Source of the DNA: Providencia hangzhouensis
Lineage (GTDB): Bacteria > Pseudomonadota > Gammaproteobacteria > Enterobacterales > Enterobacteriaceae
DNA: 64,000 bases
Assembly: GCF_029193595.2 (NCBI RefSeq)
Contig: NZ_CP135052.1
Location: 1,240,001-1,304,000 of the forward strand
Direction of reading: 5' to 3'
Part shown: positions 37,916-47,704 of the stretch, piece after piece
Numbering within the stretch: the stretch's first letter is position 1
How the letters are laid out: the number at the start of each line of letters is the position of its first letter
The notes under the pieces: model-generated
Told to the model about the DNA's origin: nothing
The model's input: only the letters and a program-made list of their open reading frames with translations
The model's database searches: none
Made by a program: the position numbers and the translations under genes

Positions 37916-38893
37916 ATGAACATTAGTCAGCTTAAAAGCTTTGTTGAAGTAGTGAGGAGTGATTTTAATATCACCAATGCGGCTGAAAAATTGTATACCT
38001 CTCAGCCAACTGTCAGTAAACAACTTAAAATATTGGAAGATGAGTTAAACGTTTCATTATTCAATCGAAAAAATAATAACTTATTGTCGCTGAGCCCGAT
38101 TGGTGAAAAAGTTCATCATGTTGCGTGTGATATTCTTGCGCAGTTCGATAAAATTAAAAGTATCGTGTCTCATGAAGACTCGACGATAAAACAAAACCTG
38201 CATATTGCAACAACTCACACACAGATCCGCTATAAATTGCCTCAAGTGATTGAGCGTTTTAACGCACGCTATCCCAATATTTCTTTGCATTTCCATCAAG
38301 GTGCGCCTGCTCAGATTGCAGAGATGGTAAACAATGGCGATGTGGACTTTGCCATTGCGACCGAGTCTATGCACCTTTATGATGATTTATTGGTGATGCC
38401 TTGTTACCAATGGTCTCGCAGTATTATTGTTCCACATGACCACCCATTGGCTCAATGTGAACAGCTTAAGATTGAAGACCTTGCAGGCTACCCGCTAATT
38501 ACTTATGTTTTTGGTTTTACAGGGCATTCAAAGCTCGACCAAGTCTTTTATCAACATAAATTAACGCCAAATGTTGTTTTAACTGCCGTAGATACTGAAA
38601 TAATTAAATACTATGTAAAACGGGGTGCTGGGGTCGGTATTATTTCAACCGTGGCTTTTGACCCAGAGGAAGATAGCGAAGCATTACGTTGTATTGATAT
38701 CAGCCACTTAGTAAAGCCAAGTTATACACATGTATGTATTAACCGGCACATGCATTTAAAAGATTATATGTATGATTTTATCTCTCATTACGCACCTCAC
38801 CTTGATTTGAATTATATTCATCAGCCGAATCAATGGGTACCGACAGAACAAAGCGAGCGTGATCAGTTATACCGAGAATTGCCAGAATTGTAA
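37916..38893 (+). CDS. CysB/Cbl-family LysR regulator
   Basis: 325 residues from the ATG of MNISQLKSFVEVV. N-terminal winged HTH (NITNAAEKLYTSQPTVSKQL at about residues 18-37) and a periplasmic-binding-like effector domain closely patterned on CysB: TTHTQIRYKLP, LHFHQGAPAQIAEMV, ATESMHLYDDL, YVFGFTGHSKLD. CysB itself is 324 residues, but many positions differ, so this is a paralogue and not the cysteine regulator. It is convergent with the first amidohydrolase gene; a role in controlling the amidohydrolase/DUF3100 locus is inferred from position. Confidence 0.88.
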   Translation: MNISQLKSFVEVVRSDFNITNAAEKLYTSQPTVSKQLKILEDELNVSLFNRKNNNLLSLSPIGEKVHHVACDILAQFDKIKSIVSHEDSTIKQNLHIATTHTQIRYKLPQVIERFNARYPNISLHFHQGAPAQIAEMVNNGDVDFAIATESMHLYDDLLVMPCYQWSRSIIVPHDHPLAQCEQLKIEDLAGYPLITYVFGFTGHSKLDQVFYQHKLTPNVVLTAVDTEIIKYYVKRGAGVGIISTVAFDPEEDSEALRCIDISHLVKPSYTHVCINRHMHLKDYMYDFISHYAPHLDLNYIHQPNQWVPTEQSERDQLYRELPEL

Positions 38894-38913
38894 CTTATAA
38901 GTGAATGACTAAG

Positions 38914-38975
38914 AAAAAAGCCGAGTAATTGATTGTCCAACTATTGGGGGTCACTTCAATTTACTCGGCTTTAGT
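38914..38975. terminator. Bidirectional terminator
   Basis: AAAGCCGAGTAA (38917-38928) pairs with TTACTCGGCTTT (38961-38972), with A-rich and T-rich flanks, between the convergent LysR and amidohydrolase genes. Confidence 0.65.
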
Positions 38976-38999
38976 ATTACTGTGTGTATTATATTTATT

Positions 39000-40178
39000 C
39001 TAACGAGTGGCAATATTAATAAAAATTTGAGCGCCAATCAGTAAACAATCGTCATCAACAAAATAAGGGTTAGCATGTAAGTAATTATTAATCCCTTTTG
39101 CTTGATTACCACTTCCTAAGAAGTACATGGCACCGAGTTTATCTTTAGTGGCATTGATCATATAACTGAAGTCTTCACTGCCAGTCATTGGCTTACCATT
39201 TGAATCAATCTGCTCAATCGGTAAGAAGGCGGCAGCGGCATCATAAATCACTTTGGCTGCTTGTGGGTGGTTGACAACGGCAGGATATCCGCTGGCTTCC
39301 AGTGTTGTTTTAAACCCACCGCCTTCACTACGAGCCACAATTTCATGGAAGCTGGCTTTTAATATTTTGTCCGTTTCTTCATCCATTGAACGGATCGTTC
39401 CGCGTGCTTGCACATGATCCGCCAGCGCATTTGGGATGGTTCCGCCGTTAATCATGCCGCAACCAAATACGGCAGGGCTGAAAGGATCAGTTTTTTTGGC
39501 AACAATGTAGTCCATATAATCAATGATACGCGTTGCTTCGCGGATAGCATCTAACCCTTTATGAGGGGTTGAGCCGTGGGCAGAAACACCGTGGACATCT
39601 AGTGTCCACGCTGAGCCGTATGAGGACATAACCCCAGAATTGAATTTAATATAACCCGTTTCAAATGCAGCATCATTGTGTAGGCCGTAAACTTCGTCTA
39701 CTCCTTCCATACACCCCATTTCTACCATTTTGTTAGCACCTGGCACACGCATATCTTCTTCTGCCATTTGGAAGATAAAGCGGACGTTATGGGTGAGCTC
39801 AGAACGGTTTTCACTGAGGTACTTCGCTGCCGTTAAAGCGATGGTCATGTGGGTATCATGTCCACAGTTATGAGCGCAGCCTTCATGGACAGAACTGTGC
39901 TCATTGCACGTTAAATCAGGCATTTCAAGGCCATCAATGTCAGTACGATAGGCAATCAAGCGCTTTGTTGGGTCGACAATCAATTCAGCGGTAAAACCTG
40001 TGTAGCCTTCGAATAAACGAATGTTATAGCCAAAGCTTTCCATCAATTCACGGCAATATTGTGAGGTTTTGAATTCTTGCCCAGACAATTCAGGGATCTT
40101 ATGTAAATCCTGACGTGTTTTTTTGCTAAATGTTTCTAAAGCAAAGAGCTTTTCACTGATATTGTATTTATTGGTCAT
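39000..40178 (-). CDS. M20-family amidohydrolase (hippurate hydrolase/AbgA-like)
   Basis: 392-residue M20D metallopeptidase-type enzyme, no signal peptide. Metal ligands are visible in AYRTDIDGLEM (near residue 75), HNCGHDTHM (near 105), AEEDMRVPGA (near 140), the GLHNDA histidine and GSEDFSYM near 350. Such enzymes cleave N-acyl or aminobenzoyl amino acids and dipeptides. It lies 580 bases beyond the second amidohydrolase on the same strand, with a terminator between, so it is a separate unit of the same locus. Substrate unknown. Confidence 0.85.
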   Translation of the reverse strand: MTNKYNISEKLFALETFSKKTRQDLHKIPELSGQEFKTSQYCRELMESFGYNIRLFEGYTGFTAELIVDPTKRLIAYRTDIDGLEMPDLTCNEHSSVHEGCAHNCGHDTHMTIALTAAKYLSENRSELTHNVRFIFQMAEEDMRVPGANKMVEMGCMEGVDEVYGLHNDAAFETGYIKFNSGVMSSYGSAWTLDVHGVSAHGSTPHKGLDAIREATRIIDYMDYIVAKKTDPFSPAVFGCGMINGGTIPNALADHVQARGTIRSMDEETDKILKASFHEIVARSEGGGFKTTLEASGYPAVVNHPQAAKVIYDAAAAFLPIEQIDSNGKPMTGSEDFSYMINATKDKLGAMYFLGSGNQAKGINNYLHANPYFVDDDCLLIGAQIFINIATR

Positions 40179-40699
40179 TACGTTTTATCCCGTATACAAA
40201 AGCGTTTTTAATGCTGTTAAAGGGCCCCTGGTGTGAGCATGGAATAATGAACAGCACGCTCATTTAATTTATGTGTATTTTAAAAACTAGATTCAGAAAT
40301 AGGGTGATTTCTACTTCTACTCGTTATTTTTTATCTATCAATTTATAGGGTCAATTTTAGCGTGGATATTAAAAAAGTGAGCGTGACGGAGATCGTGTTT
40401 ATATCATATCAGTATTGCATGGCTCATGAATAATAAGGATGGTAATTTATTAAAATAATAATAAAAAATCATCATTTCAATTAAAATCCTTTTATATCAA
40501 TTTGTTATGATTTTATTTTTCAATTTTAATATTAAGGATATTTATATTTTAAAGCGAGCCTGAATAGGGTTTAAGTTAAATTTTTTATTTAAAGTAGGGC
40601 GGTGATTGGCATGATTTTAGAAATTTTTTAAATGAGATGGTGAATGTAAAAAGAAATTAAATTAATGCGAAGAAAAAATTTTAAAGGTGGGATAAAAGC
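40179..40699. other. AT-rich intergenic region upstream of the amidohydrolase gene
   Basis: No gene. It holds one copy of TTAATGCGAAGA (40662-40673), a 12-mer that also occurs upstream of the DUF3100 and hemophilin-like operons. Nothing else of note. Confidence 0.4.
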
Positions 40700-40749
40700 T
40701 AAAAAAATCATATTCCCCTTATTATAATTAACATAGCAATAAGGGGAAT
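40700..40749 (-). terminator. Terminator of the DUF3100/amidohydrolase operon
   Basis: Perfect 12-bp stem ATTCCCCTTATT / AATAAGGGGAAT (40712-40723 with 40738-40749); on the minus strand it is followed within a few bases by TTTTTTT. Confidence 0.8.
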
Positions 40750-40759
40750 ATTTTAATAA

Positions 40760-42085
40760 TTAGTTCTTAAAAGAGCCGATAAATGAGAGGTATTCCTCTT
40801 TGCTCATTAATGGGGTGTAATCAGCTAACATCTCATCAGCTTGGGATGCATCATCAAATAACAGGTCAATAATTGCCATTGCCATCATTTGAGCTGGGCG
40901 GATATAGGCCATATCATCATCAAAAACAACGTAATCTTTACCATGCAAACCACCACGAATTGCGCCAATCCATGGGTGACTCACTGGCATGATATGTGAT
41001 AAGTCACCTGTATCAGTGCTTCCCGTCATGTGCCCAGCAACCCAAACATTTTCTTCACCAATCAAGTCATGGGCATTTTGCTGCAACAAATGGTTCAACG
41101 TATCGTTGTTATACAGTGGGAGGTAACCCGGTAAATCTTTGACTTCTACCTCTGCACCGACAGACATTGCACCAGCAACCAATGCGCGAGTAATACGCTC
41201 ATTCGCATCAATCATTGCAGGGACATTTGACGCTCGGACATAACTTTCCATACGGACATCACTTGGGGTGACATTGACCAAATCGCCGCCTTGCGTGATG
41301 ATCGGATGAAAACGAATATAATCTTTTTCTTGGAAGGTCTCGCGGATCGCATTCACTCCCATAATCCCCATCATTGCGGCATTGAGGGCATTGACACCTA
41401 AGTGAGGGGCAGCCGCAGCATGAGATGCTTTCCCTTTGTAATTAATCAACTTGCCAATAAACCCATTGGTGGTGGTCGACATTTCAATAAAACCGGTATC
41501 ACGTTCTGGTTTGACACTGGTTAAATGAATTTGCATCGCCATATCGATATCATCAAATTCACCAAGGGATATCAGCTCTGGCTTACCGCCGATATAACTA
41601 ATTTTTCCTTGTTCAATCAGTTTATTACGATAAGCCAGTTCAACATACTCCTCAGCGGGAACGGCGAAAGGAACGACGTCTCCCGCAAGGTATTGCATAG
41701 CACCTGACTTAACCAGACCAATAGTCACAGCCATCATATTAGCGATTTGGGCATTGTGCCCACAGCAATGGGCAGCACCCGTTAAATCATCGGCTTCTGG
41801 GTGTTCTGCACAAATAATCGCATCGAGCTCACCAATCACAGCAATACTATGTTTACTCCCTTTTCCACCTTTAAGGCGCGCCTTAACACCTGTTAATGCG
41901 AGTTGGTTTCGGTAATTAACGCCTAGCGCAGAAAATGCAGCTTCCACTTTTTTTGCTGTTTTGATTTCTTTGTAGCCTAGCTCAGGCTCTGCCCAAATAT
42001 CATCTGCTAATTTCTTTATATCCCCTTTATGGGATGCAATTGTCTCGCAGACGATGGCTTTCAATTGGTCTTTGGTCATTGTCAT
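40760..42085 (-). CDS. M20-family amidohydrolase (AbgB-like)
   Basis: 441 residues, related to the p-aminobenzoyl-glutamate hydrolase subunit B branch of M20 peptidases. Visible metal motifs are GELDAI, AHCCGHNAQIA (near residue 107), PAEEYVELAYR (near 145) and GSTDTGDLSHIMP near 345, with an inserted dimerisation domain (GKASHAAAAPHLGVNALNA). Intracellular, no signal peptide. It follows the two DUF3100-type membrane genes by 18 bases and is presumably cotranscribed, so it probably hydrolyses what they import. Substrate unknown. Confidence 0.86.
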   Translation of the reverse strand: MTMTKDQLKAIVCETIASHKGDIKKLADDIWAEPELGYKEIKTAKKVEAAFSALGVNYRNQLALTGVKARLKGGKGSKHSIAVIGELDAIICAEHPEADDLTGAAHCCGHNAQIANMMAVTIGLVKSGAMQYLAGDVVPFAVPAEEYVELAYRNKLIEQGKISYIGGKPELISLGEFDDIDMAMQIHLTSVKPERDTGFIEMSTTTNGFIGKLINYKGKASHAAAAPHLGVNALNAAMMGIMGVNAIRETFQEKDYIRFHPIITQGGDLVNVTPSDVRMESYVRASNVPAMIDANERITRALVAGAMSVGAEVEVKDLPGYLPLYNNDTLNHLLQQNAHDLIGEENVWVAGHMTGSTDTGDLSHIMPVSHPWIGAIRGGLHGKDYVVFDDDMAYIRPAQMMAMAIIDLLFDDASQADEMLADYTPLMSKEEYLSFIGSFKN

Positions 42086-42103
42086 GGTAAATATTTCCTC
42101 TTG

Positions 42104-42580
42104 TTAGATAACGCCGCTCCATGAAAGTGTCACTTGACCAATAAGTGCAGCGAATAAGAATGTTCCCGTAAAGACCGCCAGTGAAACTGGGATGATGCGC
42201 CATGAAATAGCTTTAAATTTATCAATATCTTTACCGAGTGAAAGACCGGCAAATGCAAGTACCGTCGTACTAATAACAGCAAGTGATATTTTACCTGTCA
42301 TTGCGATCATTTCTTTATCGTAAGGGAATAACGGTGAACACAAACCGGCAGCAATTAAAGATACCCAGAAAATTACAGGTAACTTACCTAATGGTGGGAT
42401 TTGTGCAATTAAGTATGCCACAAATGACATCCCCCCTAATAATGCCATGGCGATAAGTGAGTCACTAAAGACTGTGCCAAAGCTACCGCGGCCATAAATT
42501 GAACCGCCGAGTGCATCACCCAGTGAAGTGAAGATGATGACTAACACGATGATTATTGCAATTTCTGCCATCTTTTTCAT
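42104..42580 (-). CDS. Small membrane protein of the DUF3100 pair
   Basis: 158 residues with about five hydrophobic helices (first: IAIIIVLVIIFTSLGDALGG). I do not recognise a named family with certainty. It is 12 bases downstream of the DUF3100 gene and 18 bases upstream of the amidohydrolase gene. Together the two membrane proteins have a transporter-like size, so a split transporter is a reasonable inference. Also possible: a regulator or assembly partner. Confidence 0.75.
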   Translation of the reverse strand: MKKMAEIAIIIVLVIIFTSLGDALGGSIYGRGSFGTVFSDSLIAMALLGGMSFVAYLIAQIPPLGKLPVIFWVSLIAAGLCSPLFPYDKEMIAMTGKISLAVISTTVLAFAGLSLGKDIDKFKAISWRIIPVSLAVFTGTFLFAALIGQVTLSWSGVI

Positions 42581-42592
42581 GATCTTATATCC

Positions 42593-43381
42593 TTATTCTG
42601 TATCTGCTGATGCTGTTGCACGTTTTCTTTTCAACTTGTTGTATAAGAAAGAGGCAAACGGTAAGGAGAAGAAAATATAGATGTACAGACCTAATACTGA
42701 AGACATCAAGTTTGCGGAGGATGAAAATGCTTGAATATCCGCAGCGTGTTCAGGATAAAGCTCCAATAATGGTGCGACTGACGCAGCTAGCATCGAGCCA
42801 CTTCCGACCCCGGCTCCCATTGCTAAAGCGAGAGGGCTCATAATATCGAGTCCAGCGATAACACTGGCGATGATGCCCATCCAAACGGCTCCGTACAATG
42901 TTCCGCAAATATACATTGCCATAACACCACGGCCTTCTGGTGAACTTAAACCATATTTGGCTTCAATAATGGCAATATTAGGTTCACGACCGATAGAGTA
43001 GGTCGCACCAACAGCTTCACGGCCCATGCCTAACATGATAGCAAGTGGTAAACCAAGTAAAATGGTACCGATAAAGTGACCGATTTCTTGCAATATTAAT
43101 GCGCCACCGGCTTGAATAATTTTTTCCCAAGATGCACCAACGGAGGTGCTTAATTTTGCAATTAAGATAACTAACGCGACACTCATTATAGAGCTAGCGT
43201 GTGCCATGTTTTTTTCGCTGAGAATTTTGAATTTTGGAAAACTGATAATACCACCCATCAACATGGAATAAAGCATTGGAAAAACCATGACTAAACTGAT
43301 TTTAATTTGCCCTATAGCTTCCGAAAGAAGAATGATAAGTAAGCTAACCAAAAGCAACTTACTATCTTTTAATATACCCAT
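42593..43381 (-). CDS. DUF3100 family membrane protein
   Basis: 262 residues from the ATG of MGILKDSK, which has AAAGG seven bases upstream; an ATG five codons earlier has no ribosome site. About seven to eight hydrophobic helices, with conserved-looking GREAVGATYSIGREPNIAI and GAGVGSGSMLAASVAPL segments rich in glycine and serine as in substrate-binding re-entrant loops. Known of the family: found with M20 hydrolases and presumed to be a transporter. Lead gene of the operon. Confidence 0.78.
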   Translation of the reverse strand: MGILKDSKLLLVSLLIILLSEAIGQIKISLVMVFPMLYSMLMGGIISFPKFKILSEKNMAHASSIMSVALVILIAKLSTSVGASWEKIIQAGGALILQEIGHFIGTILLGLPLAIMLGMGREAVGATYSIGREPNIAIIEAKYGLSSPEGRGVMAMYICGTLYGAVWMGIIASVIAGLDIMSPLALAMGAGVGSGSMLAASVAPLLELYPEHAADIQAFSSSANLMSSVLGLYIYIFFSLPFASFLYNKLKRKRATASADTE

Positions 43382-44191
43382 AGTGTTACCTTTCATTGGA
43401 AATGTTTTTAAGAGTTATTCGTATATATTTATAATAAAAATGCATCATTTTCGTATTCATACTATCCATGAAACTATTTTCCTGACAATATTCCGAAAGT
43501 CTCTTAGCCATGCCGAAAAGGCATGGTTAAAATCAATAAATTAAAATAATTAATAAAAATGGAGTCTTTGAATTGTTTTTCGCATTTCAATATTAAAAAT
43601 ATTTTTATTTTTCAGTGCGATACAAAAATTTATTAAATTTTTAACATATTGTTTCATAAGTGATTTTTATTTTCAGATGCATTAATGCGAAGAGTTATCA
43701 AATACCTAATAAATGTGAGGTTGTTCAGGTTTTATGTATTTTTATATGAAAAGGTTTTATTTTTATTGAGTTTGCATAATGGTGAAAATTGAGGAGTTTC
43801 TGGGTTTTGTTGTTGTATTTTTGGGTTTTAAGTTCTACTTTAATCTGCTTTAAATTTAATTATTAGTTTAATAAACCAATGCGTTTTTTTGTTTTTCTTT
43901 CAAAAAAATTTGATAAATTACAATAATGTTGTATTTGGCAGTGATATTTGACTTGGATCGCAATTCTGAATATTCATTAATTAGAAAGCAATAAATGAGT
44001 CGAAATTTTATTTTAGTCTAAATGCTGATATTAATGTTATCCGTAACATATCAACTGCTATTCGTTTATAGCATCTCAAAAAATACAAAGGCACGAATGG
44101 CGCGAACAAAAAAGTATTTATTGTTAATTTATGGTGAGTCATCTTTTTATCACAACGGTATTGTAATCGGTAAATCTAAAGTAAGGTGTTT
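43382..44191. other. Long AT-rich intergenic region between the DUF3100 operon and the GNAT gene
   Basis: About 810 bases, divergent control region. A strong hairpin TTAGCCATGCC-GAAAA-GGCATGGTTAA lies at 43504-43530 (one G-T pair), within the likely 5' leader of the DUF3100 operon. TTAATGCGAAGAGTTATCA is at 43682-43700. A 61-codon open frame at 44022-44207 has no ribosome site and overlaps the GNAT start, so I do not call it. No other gene is visible. Confidence 0.45.
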
Positions 44192-44638
44192 ATGGCCATT
44201 ACCCTAAAAGATATCACCAAAGACAATTGGGTGGATATCATATGTCTCGAAATAACCAAAGAGCAGGAAGACTTTGTCGCTCTTAACTCAGAGTCAATCG
44301 CAGCCTCAAAATTTTTTGATTATTATATTAATCGAGGTATCTATGTTGATGATGAGCCTGTTGGCTTTGTTCAATATTATTCAAACCATGAAAATGGTAG
44401 GCCTGAAGAGGTGTTTATTGACCAATTGATGATTGATATAAAACATCAAAGAAAAGGTTTTGGTTCTAAGGCTATTCCGCTAGTTCTCGAGGAAATTAAA
44501 AATTTAGGCAAATATAAGTCCGTATCAATTTGCTATGTCGAAGGTAATGACATCATGAAACCTTTTTTTGAACAATTTGGCTTTTCTGTTGTTGAGCAAG
44601 ATGAATTTGATGAAACTATTATGCGGTTATTTTTCTGA
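44192..44638 (+). CDS. GNAT acetyltransferase (diamine/polyamine acetyltransferase-like)
   Basis: 148 residues from the ATG five bases after AAGG. Single GNAT domain with acetyl-CoA loop HQRKGFGSKAI near residue 90. The opening (ITKDNWVDIICLEITKEQED) and FVALNSESIAASKF resemble the Bacillus BltD-type spermine/spermidine acetyltransferases. Substrate therefore likely an amine, but this is inferred from resemblance. It stands alone. Confidence 0.75.
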   Translation: MAITLKDITKDNWVDIICLEITKEQEDFVALNSESIAASKFFDYYINRGIYVDDEPVGFVQYYSNHENGRPEEVFIDQLMIDIKHQRKGFGSKAIPLVLEEIKNLGKYKSVSICYVEGNDIMKPFFEQFGFSVVEQDEFDETIMRLFF

Positions 44639-44648
44639 TACTAAAGTG

Positions 44649-44690
44649 ATAAATATCCACTCCAACTAAAAGTTAGCAGCGGATATTTAT
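44649..44690. terminator. Hairpin between convergent GNAT and receptor genes
   Basis: ATAAATATCC (44649-44658) pairs with GGATATTTAT (44681-44690), with a second small stem in the loop. No strong T-run on either side. Confidence 0.45.
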
Positions 44691-44715
44691 AGAGCGGTAA
44701 ATCGGCAGTATTTAT

Positions 44716-47679
44716 CTAAAATTGCGCATTTAATCCTAAGCGTAGTGTGCGGCCCGGGGCTGGCATCATACTACGTGTCAGTGGGTCGATATAATAACGA
44801 TCAGTTAAGTTGGTTACTAAGAATTCGACATTAATATTTTTGTCAATTTGGTAACTTGCATAGGCATCCGCTGTAAAGGTGGGTGTCCAGTGCATTGGGC
44901 TGTTGTTCGCCATCGAATAACTTCCCGGGAACTGTTGCATCAGTTTGCGTTCATCTTTATTTTGCACACTACTGGTATAACGTAAACGTGTTCCCACTTC
45001 GAGATCTTCATCCATAAAGCGCATGCCTAGGTTGGAGTTAATCGCATATTTAGGCTGTAATTGTGTGCGTAAAAAGCCACCGGGGAAACCTGCTGTTGTA
45101 CATTGGGAGAGATTATAACGGTTAGTTGGGTCTAAATTAGCGGGCGCGGAGTCATCACAAACCTCATTTTTGAGGCGGTAATCAACACCAATATCCATAA
45201 ATATCCCACCATTATCGTAGCGAGCTAAGGCTTCAATCCCTGCGGTTTTATGTTCTTTTACTTGAACGAAATTAAGACGCCCATCGCGGTCAAATGCATT
45301 TTCAATGACCGTATGGTAATAGCCTATTTTAACATCGGCATGGCGTTCTGCTCCGAGTAAACCTTGTAAATTACGTGAATAACCAAATTCAAAGGTTTTT
45401 GCACGTTCGGGTTTAAATGCCATCCTCTCTTTACGAGCTTCACTTTCGCCTGCAAATCCAATGCTACTTTCGAAGATACTCGGTAAGCGTACTGTTTCAA
45501 TGTAACGTGCATAAACACGGTCGTTATCAGACAACCAAATATTGGCACCAAAAGCGGGGGCCCAGCCATGGCTTTTTTGCTTGCCTGAGAATTTCCATTT
45601 TTCTTCTTCAGTAAGTTCACGTTTGATGTCATCTGATGGGTGTGAGTAACTTGAACCATACACATAAACTTCTTTACCGGTTACTGGGTCGACTGCGCGA
45701 GCTTGAGAGTCAAAAGTTCCGTTATGGAAAGGGTTCGTTTTGGTGGTATAGCGCCCATCGTTATCTGATTTCCATTCAGTGCGGAAATTAACGTCTAAAA
45801 CGCCATTTTCTTCTGGGTGCTGAGAGTTTTTTCTCTTGGTGATGAAAACGGTATAGTTCGTATCATCAAGTCCTATTGTTTTGAGTAAGATTTGTTTGTT
45901 TTGATAGGCACCATTGAAGGGTTGGTAACCATTGGCAACAGCCTTATTATATTCTTCTTGAGTTAAAATTCGGTTGTAATTGATCTGTTTAGCAAGTCGT
46001 TCATCAGGGTTTTGAAAACCTTTGGTTCGATTGCGCATTTGCTCTTTTAAGTAATCATCCTCTGTCCAGCCATCAATATATTTTGCACCAGCATCCAATT
46101 CCAACCAACTCGTTGGACGATAGTTAAAGTTAAAGGCAATACTGGTTTCTTGCCGATGTCCTTTACGTGGAAGGGCAATAAACGGGCTAGCCGTCTGCGA
46201 TGGTGGTACGTCGTTAGAGTCTAATTTTTCTTTGAGCATTGAGCCGCGAATGGTTAAATCAAGATCGGGCGTGAGCGCCATGGTATTGCGTAAATTAAAT
46301 CCAATACGGTCATTTTCAGAATTGGTTGCTGCGGTATTAATTAAAGTTCCATCAATGTTAGGATCTCTTCCATCACCATAACCATATTCAAACCCCCAAT
46401 CACGTTCTTTAGGCTCTCGTGGGTAACCACCAGAGGTGTTGGTATCTCCTACCGAATGCGTCATCCATACATTTGCATTTAGGTCAATCCATTGATTATC
46501 TTCAGGTTTCCATTTGTATTCCGCATTATAGGCATTGACCGTAAAGTGAGCTAATGGCCATTGTGGTAATACTTGTTTTCCTTCCAGCTCAGCAAATCCT
46601 AAACGTGAAGGCATAATTTCACCATAGGTACTTTCACTCCGGCGAAAGCCAAGGTGTAATGTTTGGTTTTCAGTGAGATATAAATTGGTTTTGACTAAAT
46701 AGGATTCCAGCTCATTAGAGGTATTAGTCACTTCTTTTCCGGGGCGAAATACATTCGCGGCAAAAGGTAAATAAGGGTCTGGGCCAAGTTGTTGCTGTAC
46801 TGTTTGTTGTTCATTTAATTGAACAGATTCTTTATAACGGTGAGCGCCATTTTTCCCCGCAAAGTAGTTACCTTGCCGGCGATAAGCATAGGCGGCCATT
46901 AAATCAAATTTTTCTTGTCGGGTCCCAACCGCGATCCTTCCTCCGTTATCTTTAAAATTGAAAAATTGAGCATTTCCACGGGATTTCGGTGTGATGTTAA
47001 CAACGGGGTCGGAAAGGACAGAGTTCTTATTTTTATAAATCTCAGGGTGATCTCGGTAATCTTCGCCATAACCATAGTGGGGAATACGTTCACGAGTTGA
47101 ATTACTGCTGGTTTCCAATTTTAAGCTGACACCAAACTTTTCATCCGGTGCAACAACATCATCTATCCCTATGGTTCTGATGGCTATCCCTCCACCGACA
47201 GAGGTTTTTATATCGCCAGCGAGAGAACCACTTTTTTCAATCTCAATGCTACTAATGAGGTTTGGGTCCACATAGTTACGGTTATTTGCGCCATTATAAC
47301 CTCGATAAACGGTGAGTGATTGTTCTGTGCCGTCAACCGTGACAGGAACACGCTCTTGCCCTTGGATCCCTCGAATATTTGGGTCTAACGCACCACTGTT
47401 TCTCGCATCACCGCTATAGACACCAACTGCACTATTTAGCACATCTGCAGTACTGGTGCCTTTATAACGTTCAACAAGGTCTTTTCCTAAATAAATTTTA
47501 GAACCTTTGGCATCATATTGGTCATCGTAACCTTGTTGATCTCGTTCTTTGATAGTTTTTGCTGAATCTTGAACGGTAATGGTGCCGAGGTGTTCTTCTT
47601 TTTCCCCTAAAGCGGTTATTGGAATAAAAAGAGCAGTAATAATTGCAGTAGTAATAGGTGTTAATTTATATTTATACAT
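44716..47679 (-). CDS. TonB-dependent haem/haemoprotein receptor of the hemophilin locus
   Basis: 987 residues. Signal peptide ends near ALGE, followed by a TonB box (GTITVQD), the plug domain (about residues 60-190, with GVYSGDARNSGALDPNIRGIQ and RVPVTVDGTEQS) and a large barrel ending in LRLGLNAQF, with the terminal Phe of outer membrane barrels. Large extracellular loops fit binding of a protein ligand. Third gene after the TbpB-fold protein and the Slam gene, the arrangement of hemophilin (hphA-hsmA-hphR) and related T11SS loci; it likely takes haem from the secreted partner. Exact ligand is inferred. Confidence 0.85.
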   Translation of the reverse strand: MYKYKLTPITTAIITALFIPITALGEKEEHLGTITVQDSAKTIKERDQQGYDDQYDAKGSKIYLGKDLVERYKGTSTADVLNSAVGVYSGDARNSGALDPNIRGIQGQERVPVTVDGTEQSLTVYRGYNGANNRNYVDPNLISSIEIEKSGSLAGDIKTSVGGGIAIRTIGIDDVVAPDEKFGVSLKLETSSNSTRERIPHYGYGEDYRDHPEIYKNKNSVLSDPVVNITPKSRGNAQFFNFKDNGGRIAVGTRQEKFDLMAAYAYRRQGNYFAGKNGAHRYKESVQLNEQQTVQQQLGPDPYLPFAANVFRPGKEVTNTSNELESYLVKTNLYLTENQTLHLGFRRSESTYGEIMPSRLGFAELEGKQVLPQWPLAHFTVNAYNAEYKWKPEDNQWIDLNANVWMTHSVGDTNTSGGYPREPKERDWGFEYGYGDGRDPNIDGTLINTAATNSENDRIGFNLRNTMALTPDLDLTIRGSMLKEKLDSNDVPPSQTASPFIALPRKGHRQETSIAFNFNYRPTSWLELDAGAKYIDGWTEDDYLKEQMRNRTKGFQNPDERLAKQINYNRILTQEEYNKAVANGYQPFNGAYQNKQILLKTIGLDDTNYTVFITKRKNSQHPEENGVLDVNFRTEWKSDNDGRYTTKTNPFHNGTFDSQARAVDPVTGKEVYVYGSSYSHPSDDIKRELTEEEKWKFSGKQKSHGWAPAFGANIWLSDNDRVYARYIETVRLPSIFESSIGFAGESEARKERMAFKPERAKTFEFGYSRNLQGLLGAERHADVKIGYYHTVIENAFDRDGRLNFVQVKEHKTAGIEALARYDNGGIFMDIGVDYRLKNEVCDDSAPANLDPTNRYNLSQCTTAGFPGGFLRTQLQPKYAINSNLGMRFMDEDLEVGTRLRYTSSVQNKDERKLMQQFPGSYSMANNSPMHWTPTFTADAYASYQIDKNINVEFLVTNLTDRYYIDPLTRSMMPAPGRTLRLGLNAQF

Positions 47680-47704
47680 AGTGTTTTTCTCTGTGCCATA
47701 ACGC

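Noticed and set aside
37916..38893. cysB itself
   Set aside because: Although the effector domain is patterned on CysB, many conserved positions differ and the neighbours are unrelated to cysteine synthesis, so it is called a paralogue.
44022..44207. 61-codon open frame in the gap before the GNAT gene
   Set aside because: No ribosome site, no recognisable sequence, overlaps the better-supported GNAT start, and lies in AT-rich intergenic DNA.
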